Program-made: the position numbers and the translations under genes
From: Acidobacteriota bacterium
GTDB lineage: Bacteria > Acidobacteriota > Terriglobia > Terriglobales > Acidobacteriaceae
NCBI GenBank assembly: GCA_021792135.1
Contig: JAJYVF010000010.1
Location: 84,609 to 148,608 of the forward strand
Length of the DNA: 64,000 nt
Reading direction: 5' to 3'
The notes under the pieces: model-generated
The model's database searches: none
What the model was told of the DNA's origin: nothing
The model's input: the letters and a program-made list of their open reading frames with translations, nothing else
Shown here: one piece after another, positions 26,799 to 34,277 of the stretch
Position numbering within the stretch: position 1 is the stretch's first letter
How the letters are laid out: every line of letters begins with the position of its first letter

Positions 26799-27356
26799 AT
26801 GGGGCGGTGGGATTTTGGCGGAGGCTCAGTGGACGAAAAGAGGCGCGAGGAGTTTGTCGTGGCCGTCGAGCAAATGGCGATACGGCTTGGGGCGAAGTCT
26901 TACGAAAAAGGACTGGACCAGGCGATCAGGTTGGTCTCGTGTCTGCTGCAGCTCATGGAGTCAATACGCACGAAAGAGGCATTGCGAACCGCACTGGATT
27001 CCCTGGAAACGCCCACGAAGAGCGAAGAGCGGAAGATTCTCTTCGCTCTTCGCTATATGCCCCATTTCCTTCGGATTACCTCCGGGCTTGCCATCACCAA
27101 ATTTCTCACTCCTCTACCGGCATTTGCCCCAGGACGTCCGCAAAGAATGACCGCGGAAGAAGGCGAAAAGCTGCTCAATTTCATTAGCGGACTGCATCGA
27201 CAGGGCGTGCCGCTGGGTATCGCCAAGCAGCGGGCGGCAGCGCGTTTCCATTGCAGCGTTCGCACTGTCGAAAGGCTGTGGGGAGAGAGGGGAGAGCCCC
27301 GCGAGGATTGCGCGACTCCGGAGGAGATAAAAGAATGGATTTCTACGGAAATCTAA
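26799..27356 (+). CDS. helix-turn-helix protein of unknown function
   Basis: A ~185-aa protein, mostly helical. The N-terminal two thirds are charged (KRREEFVVAVEQMAIRLGAK). The C-terminus carries a helix-turn-helix of the GIAKQRAAARFHCSVRTVERLW type, which would bind DNA. ATG at 26799 has AGGGAG 9 nt upstream; longer frames to the left are non-typical, and a GTG at 26829 is another possibility. It lies directly before the tracrRNA/cas9 promoter region on the same strand as cas9 and could regulate the element. Not a known cas gene. Confidence 0.55.
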   Translation: MGRWDFGGGSVDEKRREEFVVAVEQMAIRLGAKSYEKGLDQAIRLVSCLLQLMESIRTKEALRTALDSLETPTKSEERKILFALRYMPHFLRITSGLAITKFLTPLPAFAPGRPQRMTAEEGEKLLNFISGLHRQGVPLGIAKQRAAARFHCSVRTVERLWGERGEPREDCATPEEIKEWISTEI

Positions 27357-27424
27357 GCCAGGAAAAGCACTTCTGGCTTGATTGGGAAAGAGGAATGTCT
27401 GTGGTCAACCACCGCAGTATTCGC

Positions 27425-27533
27425 AAATACACGAACGCCCCGTTTCCGGGGCGTTCAACGGTTACGGATATCCGATACCGTACGACGAAAGCTTACTGAG
27501 AAACAGCCGAGCAATCGCCGCTCACGTACACTG
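27425..27533 (-). ncRNA. tracrRNA of the type II-C system
   Basis: The anti-repeat covers 27495-27532. Its first 20 nt pair perfectly with the 3' 20 nt of the crRNA repeat. By hand, pairing extends over nearly all 36 repeat nucleotides with only two single-nucleotide bulges and some G-U pairs. The anti-repeat is followed by the typical AAGC nexus-like step, an internal hairpin region around CGGATATCCG, and a 10-bp terminal hairpin (27433-27456). It is transcribed leftward, divergently from cas9, from a promoter that would start it at the anti-repeat. It guides crRNA processing and Cas9 loading. Ends are predicted, not measured. Confidence 0.85.
27433..27456 (-). terminator. tracrRNA terminal hairpin
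   Basis: Perfect 10-bp stem GAACGCCCCG / CGGGGCGTTC with a 4-nt loop, followed on the minus strand by a short U-containing tail (GUGUAUUU). It probably serves as both Cas9-binding hairpin and terminator. Confidence 0.7.
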
Positions 27534-27540
27534 CTATACT
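27532..27540 (+). promoter_or_regulatory. predicted cas9 promoter (extended -10)
   Basis: TGCTATACT is a near-perfect extended -10 element ~43 bp before the cas9 ATG. It touches the tracrRNA anti-repeat on its left and the tracrRNA -10 on its right, so the two divergent promoters overlap. Confidence 0.5.
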
Positions 27541-27568
27541 TTCTACCTCCCCCAATCTGAAGTGTCAA
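27540..27568 (-). promoter_or_regulatory. predicted tracrRNA promoter
   Basis: On the minus strand a consensus -35 TTGACA (27568-27563) is separated by 17 bp from TAGAAA (27545-27540). The predicted start falls at ~27533, exactly where the anti-repeat begins. Confidence 0.6.
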
Positions 27569-27583
27569 TGGAAAGTTGGGGCC

Positions 27584-30500
27584 ATGGCGACCGACGGTGA
27601 TGCTGCGCAGCGGTACGTGTTAGGAATTGACCTCGGCAGTGCCTCTTTGGGCTGGGCTGCAGTTCGGCTGGCGCACGACGGCACACCTTCGACGCTCTTG
27701 CGTGCCGGAGTCCGCATCTTCGATCCGGCGGTTAGTGGTGACATTGAGAAAGGCCAGGATGAGTCCAATGCCGTAGCACGGCGGTCGGCCCGTCTCATTC
27801 GCAGGCAACTGCGCCGCAGGGTTGCACGCCAGCGGGAACTCTTTCGTTTGCTCCAGCACCATCACCTGTTGCCCCGCTATGAAGGCGTAGAAACAAATGC
27901 ATCGGAACAGCGCCATGCTGTATTGAATTCGCTGGACCGGGAAATCTCAGCCAAGTGGTCCACGGCTGAAGGTAACCAGGCGACTACCGCAATCGAACTG
28001 CCGATGTACCTTCTGCGCAAATGCGCGCTCTACAACCCACTAGAGCCGTTTGAAATCGGGCGCATCCTCTATCACCTGAGCCAGCGCCGCGGCTACCGAT
28101 CAAACAGAAAGGAAAAGGCTGGAAGGCAGGATAACTCCGCAAAGGAAAAGAAGAAGGATGACCTCGGCCAGGTCGAGGGGGAAATTGATGCCTTGGTACA
28201 CGAAATGCGCCGTGCAGAAGCTCGCACTCTTGGCGAGTATTTCGCGTCCCTGAATCCACATGAGCAAAAGGTGCGGCGCCGCTGGGCCAGCCGAAAAATG
28301 TATGAAGATGAGTTTGCCGAAATCTGGCATAAGCAGGCGGCCTACCATCCGGAGATACTCACGGAGGAACTGCGCAGAGACATCAAGCACCTCCTCTTCT
28401 ACCAGCGTCCCATTAAAGAGCAAGCGCACCTGATTGGCAGATGCGAACTGGAGCGCGACGAACGGCGCGCAGCCTGGGCAACGCTTGACGCCCAGCAGTT
28501 CCGTGTACTCCAGAAGCTGAATGACCTGGAACTCGTGTATCCGGGCCAAGTCGCCGGCGTGCGTCTCACGCCAGAACAGCGCCAGATTGTCAAGGAGTTG
28601 CTTCAAAACGCCGCTGAGGTTTCGTTCAAGAAGATCCGGAAAGCGCTTGGTCTGCCGGAAAATATAGGATTCAATCTCCAGAGAGGCGGTGAAACCCGTC
28701 TGAAGGGCAACCTTACAAACAGCCACATGGCCGAAGTATTTGGGCTCCATTGGGCCATGATGTCCGACGAGGAAAAGAAGCAGGTGGTTGAGGACTGGCG
28801 AACTATAGAACGCGAAGAGTCGCTCATCCGGCGAGCCATCGATCATTGGAAGCTGGATGACGCTGGCGCGAGATGCTTCGCGACGCGGCCTGCGCCAGCC
28901 GGATATTGTTCCCTCTCTCGAAAGGCGATCCGGAAACTGATGCCCCTGATGGAAGCGGGGAAGCGCTTCAAAGAGGCCGAAGCCGAACTATACAGCAGTC
29001 GATTTTCCGGCGGACGCGTGCACGACCGCATTCCTCCTGTTCGACAGGTGCTCACGAGCCTGCGAAATCCAGCTATTGAGCGGGCGCTCACCGAACTCCG
29101 TAAGGTTGTGAACGCGCTCATTGGGCAATACGACAAGCCTGCCCAGATCCGAATTGAACTCGCGCGCGATCTAAAGGAGCCAAGAAAAGAGCGCGCACAG
29201 GCGGTACGAACGATTCGGGACCGCGAGAAAGAACGCAATACCGCAAAGGCGAAGCTGCTTCGAGAATGCGTCATTCACCATCCTTCTCGCCCCGACATCG
29301 AAAAGGCACTTCTGTGGGAGGAGTGCCAGGGAGAGTGCCCTTACACGGGCAGGAGATTCCCTTTCTCGTCGCTGTTTGGCCAGAATCCTCCCATGCAGGT
29401 GGAACACATCATTCCCTTCAGCCGCATTCCTGACGACTCTTTCCAGAACAAGACGCTCTGTGCCGTCGAAGAGAACCAATACAAGACCAACCGCACGCCT
29501 TTTCAAGCCTATGGGGGAACGCCTCAATACGAAGAAATCCTGAATCGTGTGCGCAACTGGAAACGGCAGATTTACAGCGACAGCATGGTTCGGAACGACA
29601 AGCTAAAAGCCAAGGGAGACGGAAGGCTTGCGAATCCCGGCAAATTGCGGCGTTTCGAATTGCGAACCACTGAAGAGCTGGACGGGTTTAAGGACCGCCA
29701 ATTGAACGATACGCGCTACGCAAGCAAGCTTGCCTGCGAGCTGGTCGGGACTCTCTACGGCGGGCGGGATGTGCAGCGTGACACAGGCGCTCAGCGCGTA
29801 GTCTACGCCTCATCGGGCATGGTAACCTGGAGGCTTCGCAAGAGCTGGGGTTTGGATGCCCTTCTTGGTGAGTCTGCACCATCCTCAAATGGGTCAAAGA
29901 GCGGGAAATCACGCGCCGATCACCGCCACCATGCAATAGATGCGATCACCATCGCTCTCAGCGAACCGAAGCTCATCGCGGCTCTGAGCCGAGCCAACTC
30001 GCAGGATCCCTATTGGCCGCAGAATGGCCACACGGCTCCCAGAATTCAGGCCCCCTGGCCAGATTTCGTGGCATCCATCCGGCCACACATCGAGCAGCTC
30101 CTGGTGTCGCACCGTCCAGAACATCGCCTCACGGGCGCATTGCATGATGCATCAAACTACGGCCGTCCGCGCCAGGAAAACGGCAAGGAAGTGGTACATA
30201 TCCGAGTTCCGGTTGCCGGAAAGAACAAAGGAGAGGGGCTAACAGCGAAGGACATCGAAAGCATTGTTGATCCGGCAGTTCGCGAAGTTGTGCGAGCCAA
30301 AGCTGCGGAGTTTGGCGGTGATTTAAGGGATTGGACTCCAAACGCGGAGCGAGACGACTGGCCTCAGCTAAAGACGAGAACGGGCAGGACAATCCCTATC
30401 AAACGTGTTCGCCTCAAGAAGAGCCTTGCCGTCGAGACAATCGCAAAAGGAAAAGCGAATGAGCGGCAAGTAGCCGCAAACAGCGTTCATCATGTTGCGA

Positions 30501-30952
30501 TTTTCGCGGCAAGAGATCACAAAGGCCGTGATAAGTGGATCAGCGATATCGTGACAATGCTGGAAGCTGCAAACAGGCTGGAAGAAGAGAGACGCTTGTG
30601 CAAGCAGAATCCCAACCGCAAGCCCAAACCAATCGTTCGTGGCTGGCACAGTCAGGATGAAGAGGCTGAATTTCTCTTTTTTCTGATGAAGAAGGATACC
30701 GTCCGGATCACGGTCAAAGAACAACGCCGGGTGTATCTGGTCACGAGTTTCGAAGCCGATGGAAGAATCTCGCTGGTTCCGGTCAATGCCTCCGGAAAGC
30801 GCTCAGAACAAAGAGGTGCGAAAGAACAGGAATCGCCCGTCATGATTCGGGAAAGTCTGTCATCGCTCAAGGAGAGAAGTCCTGAGAAGGTTCTGATAGA
30901 TACTTTAGGACGAGTTTTTCCTGTCCGAGACAACGTGCTGCTCAAGCCATGA
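27584..30952 (+). CDS. cas9: CRISPR-associated endonuclease Cas9, type II-C, compact
   Basis: RNA-guided dual-nuclease effector, 1122 aa. RuvC-I has Asp16 (YVLGIDLGSASLGWA). An Arg-rich bridge helix spans ~63-92, followed by the II-C hallmark SQRRGYRSNRK in the REC start. RuvC-II has Glu525 (IRIELARDLKEPRKER), and the HNH domain has Glu607-His608 (QVEHIIPFSRI) and Asn631 (EENQYKTNRTP). RuvC-III has His783 and Asp786 (RHHAIDAITIAL). The C-terminal ~290 residues are the WED/PAM-interacting region. All catalytic positions are filled, so it should be active. The HNH spacing (His to Asn 23 residues) equals that of Neisseria Cas9. GGAAAG lies 8 nt before ATG; the stop overlaps cas1 (ATGA). Confidence 0.97.
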   Translation: MATDGDAAQRYVLGIDLGSASLGWAAVRLAHDGTPSTLLRAGVRIFDPAVSGDIEKGQDESNAVARRSARLIRRQLRRRVARQRELFRLLQHHHLLPRYEGVETNASEQRHAVLNSLDREISAKWSTAEGNQATTAIELPMYLLRKCALYNPLEPFEIGRILYHLSQRRGYRSNRKEKAGRQDNSAKEKKKDDLGQVEGEIDALVHEMRRAEARTLGEYFASLNPHEQKVRRRWASRKMYEDEFAEIWHKQAAYHPEILTEELRRDIKHLLFYQRPIKEQAHLIGRCELERDERRAAWATLDAQQFRVLQKLNDLELVYPGQVAGVRLTPEQRQIVKELLQNAAEVSFKKIRKALGLPENIGFNLQRGGETRLKGNLTNSHMAEVFGLHWAMMSDEEKKQVVEDWRTIEREESLIRRAIDHWKLDDAGARCFATRPAPAGYCSLSRKAIRKLMPLMEAGKRFKEAEAELYSSRFSGGRVHDRIPPVRQVLTSLRNPAIERALTELRKVVNALIGQYDKPAQIRIELARDLKEPRKERAQAVRTIRDREKERNTAKAKLLRECVIHHPSRPDIEKALLWEECQGECPYTGRRFPFSSLFGQNPPMQVEHIIPFSRIPDDSFQNKTLCAVEENQYKTNRTPFQAYGGTPQYEEILNRVRNWKRQIYSDSMVRNDKLKAKGDGRLANPGKLRRFELRTTEELDGFKDRQLNDTRYASKLACELVGTLYGGRDVQRDTGAQRVVYASSGMVTWRLRKSWGLDALLGESAPSSNGSKSGKSRADHRHHAIDAITIALSEPKLIAALSRANSQDPYWPQNGHTAPRIQAPWPDFVASIRPHIEQLLVSHRPEHRLTGALHDASNYGRPRQENGKEVVHIRVPVAGKNKGEGLTAKDIESIVDPAVREVVRAKAAEFGGDLRDWTPNAERDDWPQLKTRTGRTIPIKRVRLKKSLAVETIAKGKANERQVAANSVHHVAIFAARDHKGRDKWISDIVTMLEAANRLEEERRLCKQNPNRKPKPIVRGWHSQDEEAEFLFFLMKKDTVRITVKEQRRVYLVTSFEADGRISLVPVNASGKRSEQRGAKEQESPVMIRESLSSLKERSPEKVLIDTLGRVFPVRDNVLLKP

Positions 30953-31899
30953 GTGATCGCATTCTGGAAATCGCCAGCCCCGCACACCTCCACGTCAAAG
31001 ACTCGCAACTCGTCATCGAACGCAATGAGTTCCTCCCCTTCCAGACTCCGGTAAGCGGAATCAGCACACTGCTGCTTGCGCATCCGCAGGTTACTCTCAC
31101 TCAGGCCGTAGTCTCTCGATTGGCCGAGGCTGGGGCCATGATCGTGGCTATCGATGGCCATTATCTGCCCGCCGCAATCACGCTCCCTCTGCAGACTCAC
31201 AGCCTACAGACCGAGCGGCTCGGACTACAGGTAGCGCTAAAGCCCGTCTCTCGCAAGCGCCTCTGGCGGCAGATTGTGCAGGCGAAGATCCGTGCTCAAG
31301 GTCATCTTCTCAAGGAGCTATACGGCTGCGATGGCGGCCTTTTGGCCGCTGCCGCCCGAGTTCGCTCCGGCGATCCGGACAATATCGAGGCTCAGACCGC
31401 TCGTCGATATTGGAGGCTCCTCTTCCCCGACACCAGATTCCGCCGGGGTGCGGACCCGCTGGATTGCGGGGCGGATCAAAACAGACATCTTGATTACGGG
31501 TACACAGTTTTGCGTGCATCCGTCGCTCGCGCTATCGCGGCGGCGGGTTTGCATCCATCTATCGGCCTGCGTCACCACAATCGCTACGACCCGTTTTGCT
31601 TTGCTGCTGATCTGATGGAGCCTTTTCGTGCTTTGATTGACTGGCGCGTTGTCGCATGGATAAAGGAGCACGATCCGGCTGCGCCCCTCGACACTTCCGC
31701 CAAGAAATGGCTCATTCAGGCCGTCACCATGCGATATTGCGACAACCGGGAAGAGCGGGCGTTATCCGACATTCTGTTCCGCTTAACGTGTTCCTTTGCG
31801 GCGGTGCTCGGCGGCAGCAAAGAGAAACTTGATCTCCCCGAGGTCTTGACGCCGTGCCCAGACGATTTGATCTCTCGGCTTACAGGTGTATGTGGCTAA
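30949..31899 (+). CDS. cas1: CRISPR integrase Cas1 (type II)
   Basis: A 316-aa metal-dependent integrase that, with Cas2, inserts new spacers. Catalytic residues are present: Glu147 (DNIEAQTARRYW), His209/210 (GLRHHNRYDP) and Glu224 (ADLMEPFRAL). The N-terminal beta domain begins RILEIASPAHLHVKDSQL. The length and the LMEPFR segment fit type II Cas1. It is translationally coupled to cas9 and overlaps the start of cas2. The adaptation module appears intact. Confidence 0.96.
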   Translation: MSDRILEIASPAHLHVKDSQLVIERNEFLPFQTPVSGISTLLLAHPQVTLTQAVVSRLAEAGAMIVAIDGHYLPAAITLPLQTHSLQTERLGLQVALKPVSRKRLWRQIVQAKIRAQGHLLKELYGCDGGLLAAAARVRSGDPDNIEAQTARRYWRLLFPDTRFRRGADPLDCGADQNRHLDYGYTVLRASVARAIAAAGLHPSIGLRHHNRYDPFCFAADLMEPFRALIDWRVVAWIKEHDPAAPLDTSAKKWLIQAVTMRYCDNREERALSDILFRLTCSFAAVLGGSKEKLDLPEVLTPCPDDLISRLTGVCG

Positions 31900-32195
31900 T
31901 TGCCATGTTCGACCTGCCCGTGGAAACCACGGAAAATCGGCGCGACTACACGCGATTTCGCAAAGCTCTGCTTAAAGACGGGTTCATGATGCTGCAGTAT
32001 TCCGTCTACGCCCGATTCATTCCCAGTGAAGAGGCAGCCGAGGCCCATCGCAGGACCGTCAAGGCATGCATTCCGCCAAGAGGTCAGGTTCGGTTAATGG
32101 CAATAACAGATCACCAGTTTGCAAAAATGGAAGTCTTTTATGGCAGAAAACCACGCGACCCCGAGGACGTACCCGAGCAGGTTCTGCTTTTCTGA
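31854..32195 (+). CDS. cas2: CRISPR-associated protein Cas2 (type II)
   Basis: A 113-aa ferredoxin-fold partner of Cas1. The diagnostic start YRCMWLIAMFDLPV is present, with the KALLKDGFMMLQYSVYARFI core and the late LMAITDHQFAKMEVFYG strand. The GTG start overlaps cas1 by 46 bp but supplies the family's residues before YRxMW; the in-frame ATG at 31890 would remove them. No csn2 or cas4 follows, which classifies the locus as II-C. Confidence 0.93.
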   Translation: MPRRFDLSAYRCMWLIAMFDLPVETTENRRDYTRFRKALLKDGFMMLQYSVYARFIPSEEAAEAHRRTVKACIPPRGQVRLMAITDHQFAKMEVFYGRKPRDPEDVPEQVLLF

Positions 32196-32203
32196 GCAAA
32201 GGA

Positions 32204-32246
32204 GGCCGCCCAGAACCTAGCTGATTTCAGCAAGTTCCGGGCGCCC
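32204..32246. promoter_or_regulatory. long imperfect hairpin between cas2 and the array
   Basis: GGCCGCCCAGAACCT (32204-32218) pairs imperfectly with AAGTTCCGGGCGCC (from 32232), with an inner perfect stem GCTGA/TCAGC (32220-32231). It sits one base from the first repeat. Since crRNA is read leftward, it could end the pre-crRNA, and also insulate it from cas2 transcription. Confidence 0.5.
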
Positions 32247-32247
32247 T

Positions 32248-33994
32248 AGTGTACGTGAGCGGCGATTCCCGGCCATCCCCAGCTAGACGCCTTTACGGCC
32301 TATATCGGGCCGCAGTGTACGTGAGCGGCGATTCCCGGCCATCCCCAGCGAAGGGCGCGGAGAGCATCCTTGAAGAGGAAGTGTACGTGAGCGGCGATTC
32401 CCGGCCATCCCCAGCCCAGGACAGTAGCTTATGCGCAACGATTCCAGTGTACGTGAGCGGCGATTCCCGGCCATCCCCAGCTGGCACAGGCGCGGCCCGC
32501 ATCCTCCAGGAAGTGTACGTGAGCGGCGATTCCCGGCCATCCCCAGCTGAAGGTAAAAGGCTCCTTCGCGCTCCAGAAGTGTACGTGAGCGGCGATTCCC
32601 GGCCATCCCCAGCATACTAGAGGCATTTATGCGCCTATGGCAGAGTGTACGTGAGCGGCGATTCCCGGCCATCCCCAGCGTACACGGACACGCTGATATC
32701 TGGTATTCAGTGTACGTGAGCGGCGATTCCCGGCCATCCCCAGCGTAAACGTTGGATTGGAGGAAGGCGCTTTAAGTGTACGTGAGCGGCGATTCCCGGC
32801 CATCCCCAGCCGCCTGTTGCGGTTCGGAGGGCAGTCGATGAGTGTACGTGAGCGGCGATTCCCGGCCATCCCCAGCAGGCCAGCAGGGCGTACCTGCAGC
32901 AGCATAGTGTACGTGAGCGGCGATTCCCGGCCATCCCCAGCCCTCTGGAAGAGCTTGGAAGAGTGGGACAAAGTGTACGTGAGCGGCGATTCCCGGCCAT
33001 CCCCAGCAAAGAGACTGAACAGCCAAGTCTTTTCGCAGTGTACGTGAGCGGCGATTCCCGGCCATCCCCAGCAGGCGCTCATCGCTCCTTCTGCTCCTTT
33101 CCAGTGTACGTGAGCGGCGATTCCCGGCCATCCCCAGCTGGCAACCCAGCGATATATCATCGCTGATGAGTGTACGTGAGCGGCGATTCCCGGCCATCCC
33201 CAGCGACCATCGAGCAGTCGCCGGGAAATCAATAAGTGTACGTGAGCGGCGATTCCCGGCCATCCCCAGCCGGGATCCCGCCGTCCTGCTGCAGGTAGAA
33301 GTGTACGTGAGCGGCGATTCCCGGCCATCCCCAGCTCTTTCCGCGCAGGACGGCACCGCTCAGGAAGTGTACGTGAGCGGCGATTCCCGGCCATCCCCAG
33401 CCGAACGATTGCGCGCTCTTTGCGGCGGACGAGTGTACGTGAGCGGCGATTCCCGGCCATCCCCAGCCAACTGTTGACATTGCTGTTAACATTTTGCAGT
33501 GTACGTGAGCGGCGATTCCCGGCCATCCCCAGCCGTGGCCTTCATGCGCACCGACGGCAATCTAGTGTACGTGAGCGGCGATTCCCGGCCATCCCCAGCG
33601 CCTGCGAAGGCGAATTCTGCTCTCCGCAAAGTGTACGTGAGCGGCGATTCCCGGCCATCCCCAGCCCAACACCGCTTACGCCGCCTATGACGTGTAGTGT
33701 ACGTGAGCGGCGATTCCCGGCCATCCCCAGCCAGATGACCTGGAGGGTGCTGCGCGGCGGAAGTGTACGTGAGCGGCGATTCCCGGCCATCCCCAGCATA
33801 AACGTAAGCATGGTGTCTTTCCTCTTTAGTGTACGTGAGCGGCGATTCCCGGCCATCCCCAGCGCAAGTGAATACGCCTGGAGTGTGCCGTTAGTGTACG
33901 TGAGCGGCGATTCCCGGCCATCCCCAGCGTAATCGCACCAATGAAATGCAAGCCCTGAAGTGTACGTGAGCGGCGATTCCCGGCCATCCCCAGC
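32248..33994 (-). CRISPR. CRISPR array, 27 repeats and 26 spacers (type II-C)
   Basis: Twenty-seven identical 36-bp repeats, read in the crRNA direction as GCTGGGGATGGCCGGGAATC followed by GCCGCTCACGTACACT. Most spacers are 30 bp, six are 29 bp. Repeats begin at 32248, 32314, 32380 and so on to 33959. No repeat carries a substitution, including the terminal ones, so degeneracy does not indicate polarity. The minus-strand assignment comes from base-pairing with the tracrRNA. The repeat ends in TACACT, comparable to the -10-like ends of other II-C repeats that carry internal promoters. No spacer visibly matches this window. Confidence 0.98.
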
Positions 33995-34277
33995 TCTGCG
34001 CGCAATGCGGTGGGCCGCTCAATACGCACCTAACCTGCGTTTTTGACGATATAGGTTCTAAAGTCGTCTGCGAGCGCCGACCATTTCTGGAATTCCCCGA
34101 ATCTGATCTCTGCATCCGCTTTTGGCGACAGCCCGCGCGGTTCTCGCCGGGGGCGGCGCCGATACGCACAACAATTTTCGATGCGAGGAATCAGGTGTCT
34201 GAGGGCTGATGCCGAGCTCCCCGGGGCATCTGGTTCCGATCCGACAGGTGGAACAGCAGGTGCTGTATAACCGGACA
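33995..34277. other. array right flank (possible leader side) and candidate attachment site
   Basis: No complete gene. If pre-crRNA is made leftward, this is the upstream side of the array. It contains the 9-bp tRNA-end copy CCGACCATT (34077-34085). On the minus strand, 34030-34104 reads as a plausible protein tail (FGEFQKWSALADDFRTYIV) without an obvious start, possibly a gene relic. Confidence 0.4.

Larger units (their letters stand above)
23336..34085. mobile_element. candidate integrated element carrying the CRISPR-Cas9 locus
   Basis: The left boundary is the 3' end of tRNA-Pro, where a serine recombinase gene abuts. A 9-bp direct copy of that end (CCGACCATT) occurs at 34077-34085, just past the CRISPR array and before the chromosomal-looking S9 peptidase gene. 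Between them lie recombinase, small basic protein, Rep-like initiator, origin-like repeats, HTH protein, tracrRNA, cas9, cas1, cas2 and the array. Composition is visibly less GC-rich than on either side. A 9-bp match can arise by chance, so the right boundary is tentative; the element might instead end before the cas genes. Confidence 0.35.

Noticed and set aside
27584..32195. Type II-A or II-B assignment
   Set aside because: No csn2 or cas4, and the Cas9 size and HNH spacing match II-C.
32249..33932. Many short frames with repeated VYVSGDSRPSPA or GMAGNRRSRTL
   Set aside because: These are translations of the CRISPR repeat, not repeat proteins.
32284..33958. Self-targeting spacers
   Set aside because: Reading all 26 spacers against recognisable genes of this window gave no visible match; a computed search would be needed to exclude partial ones.
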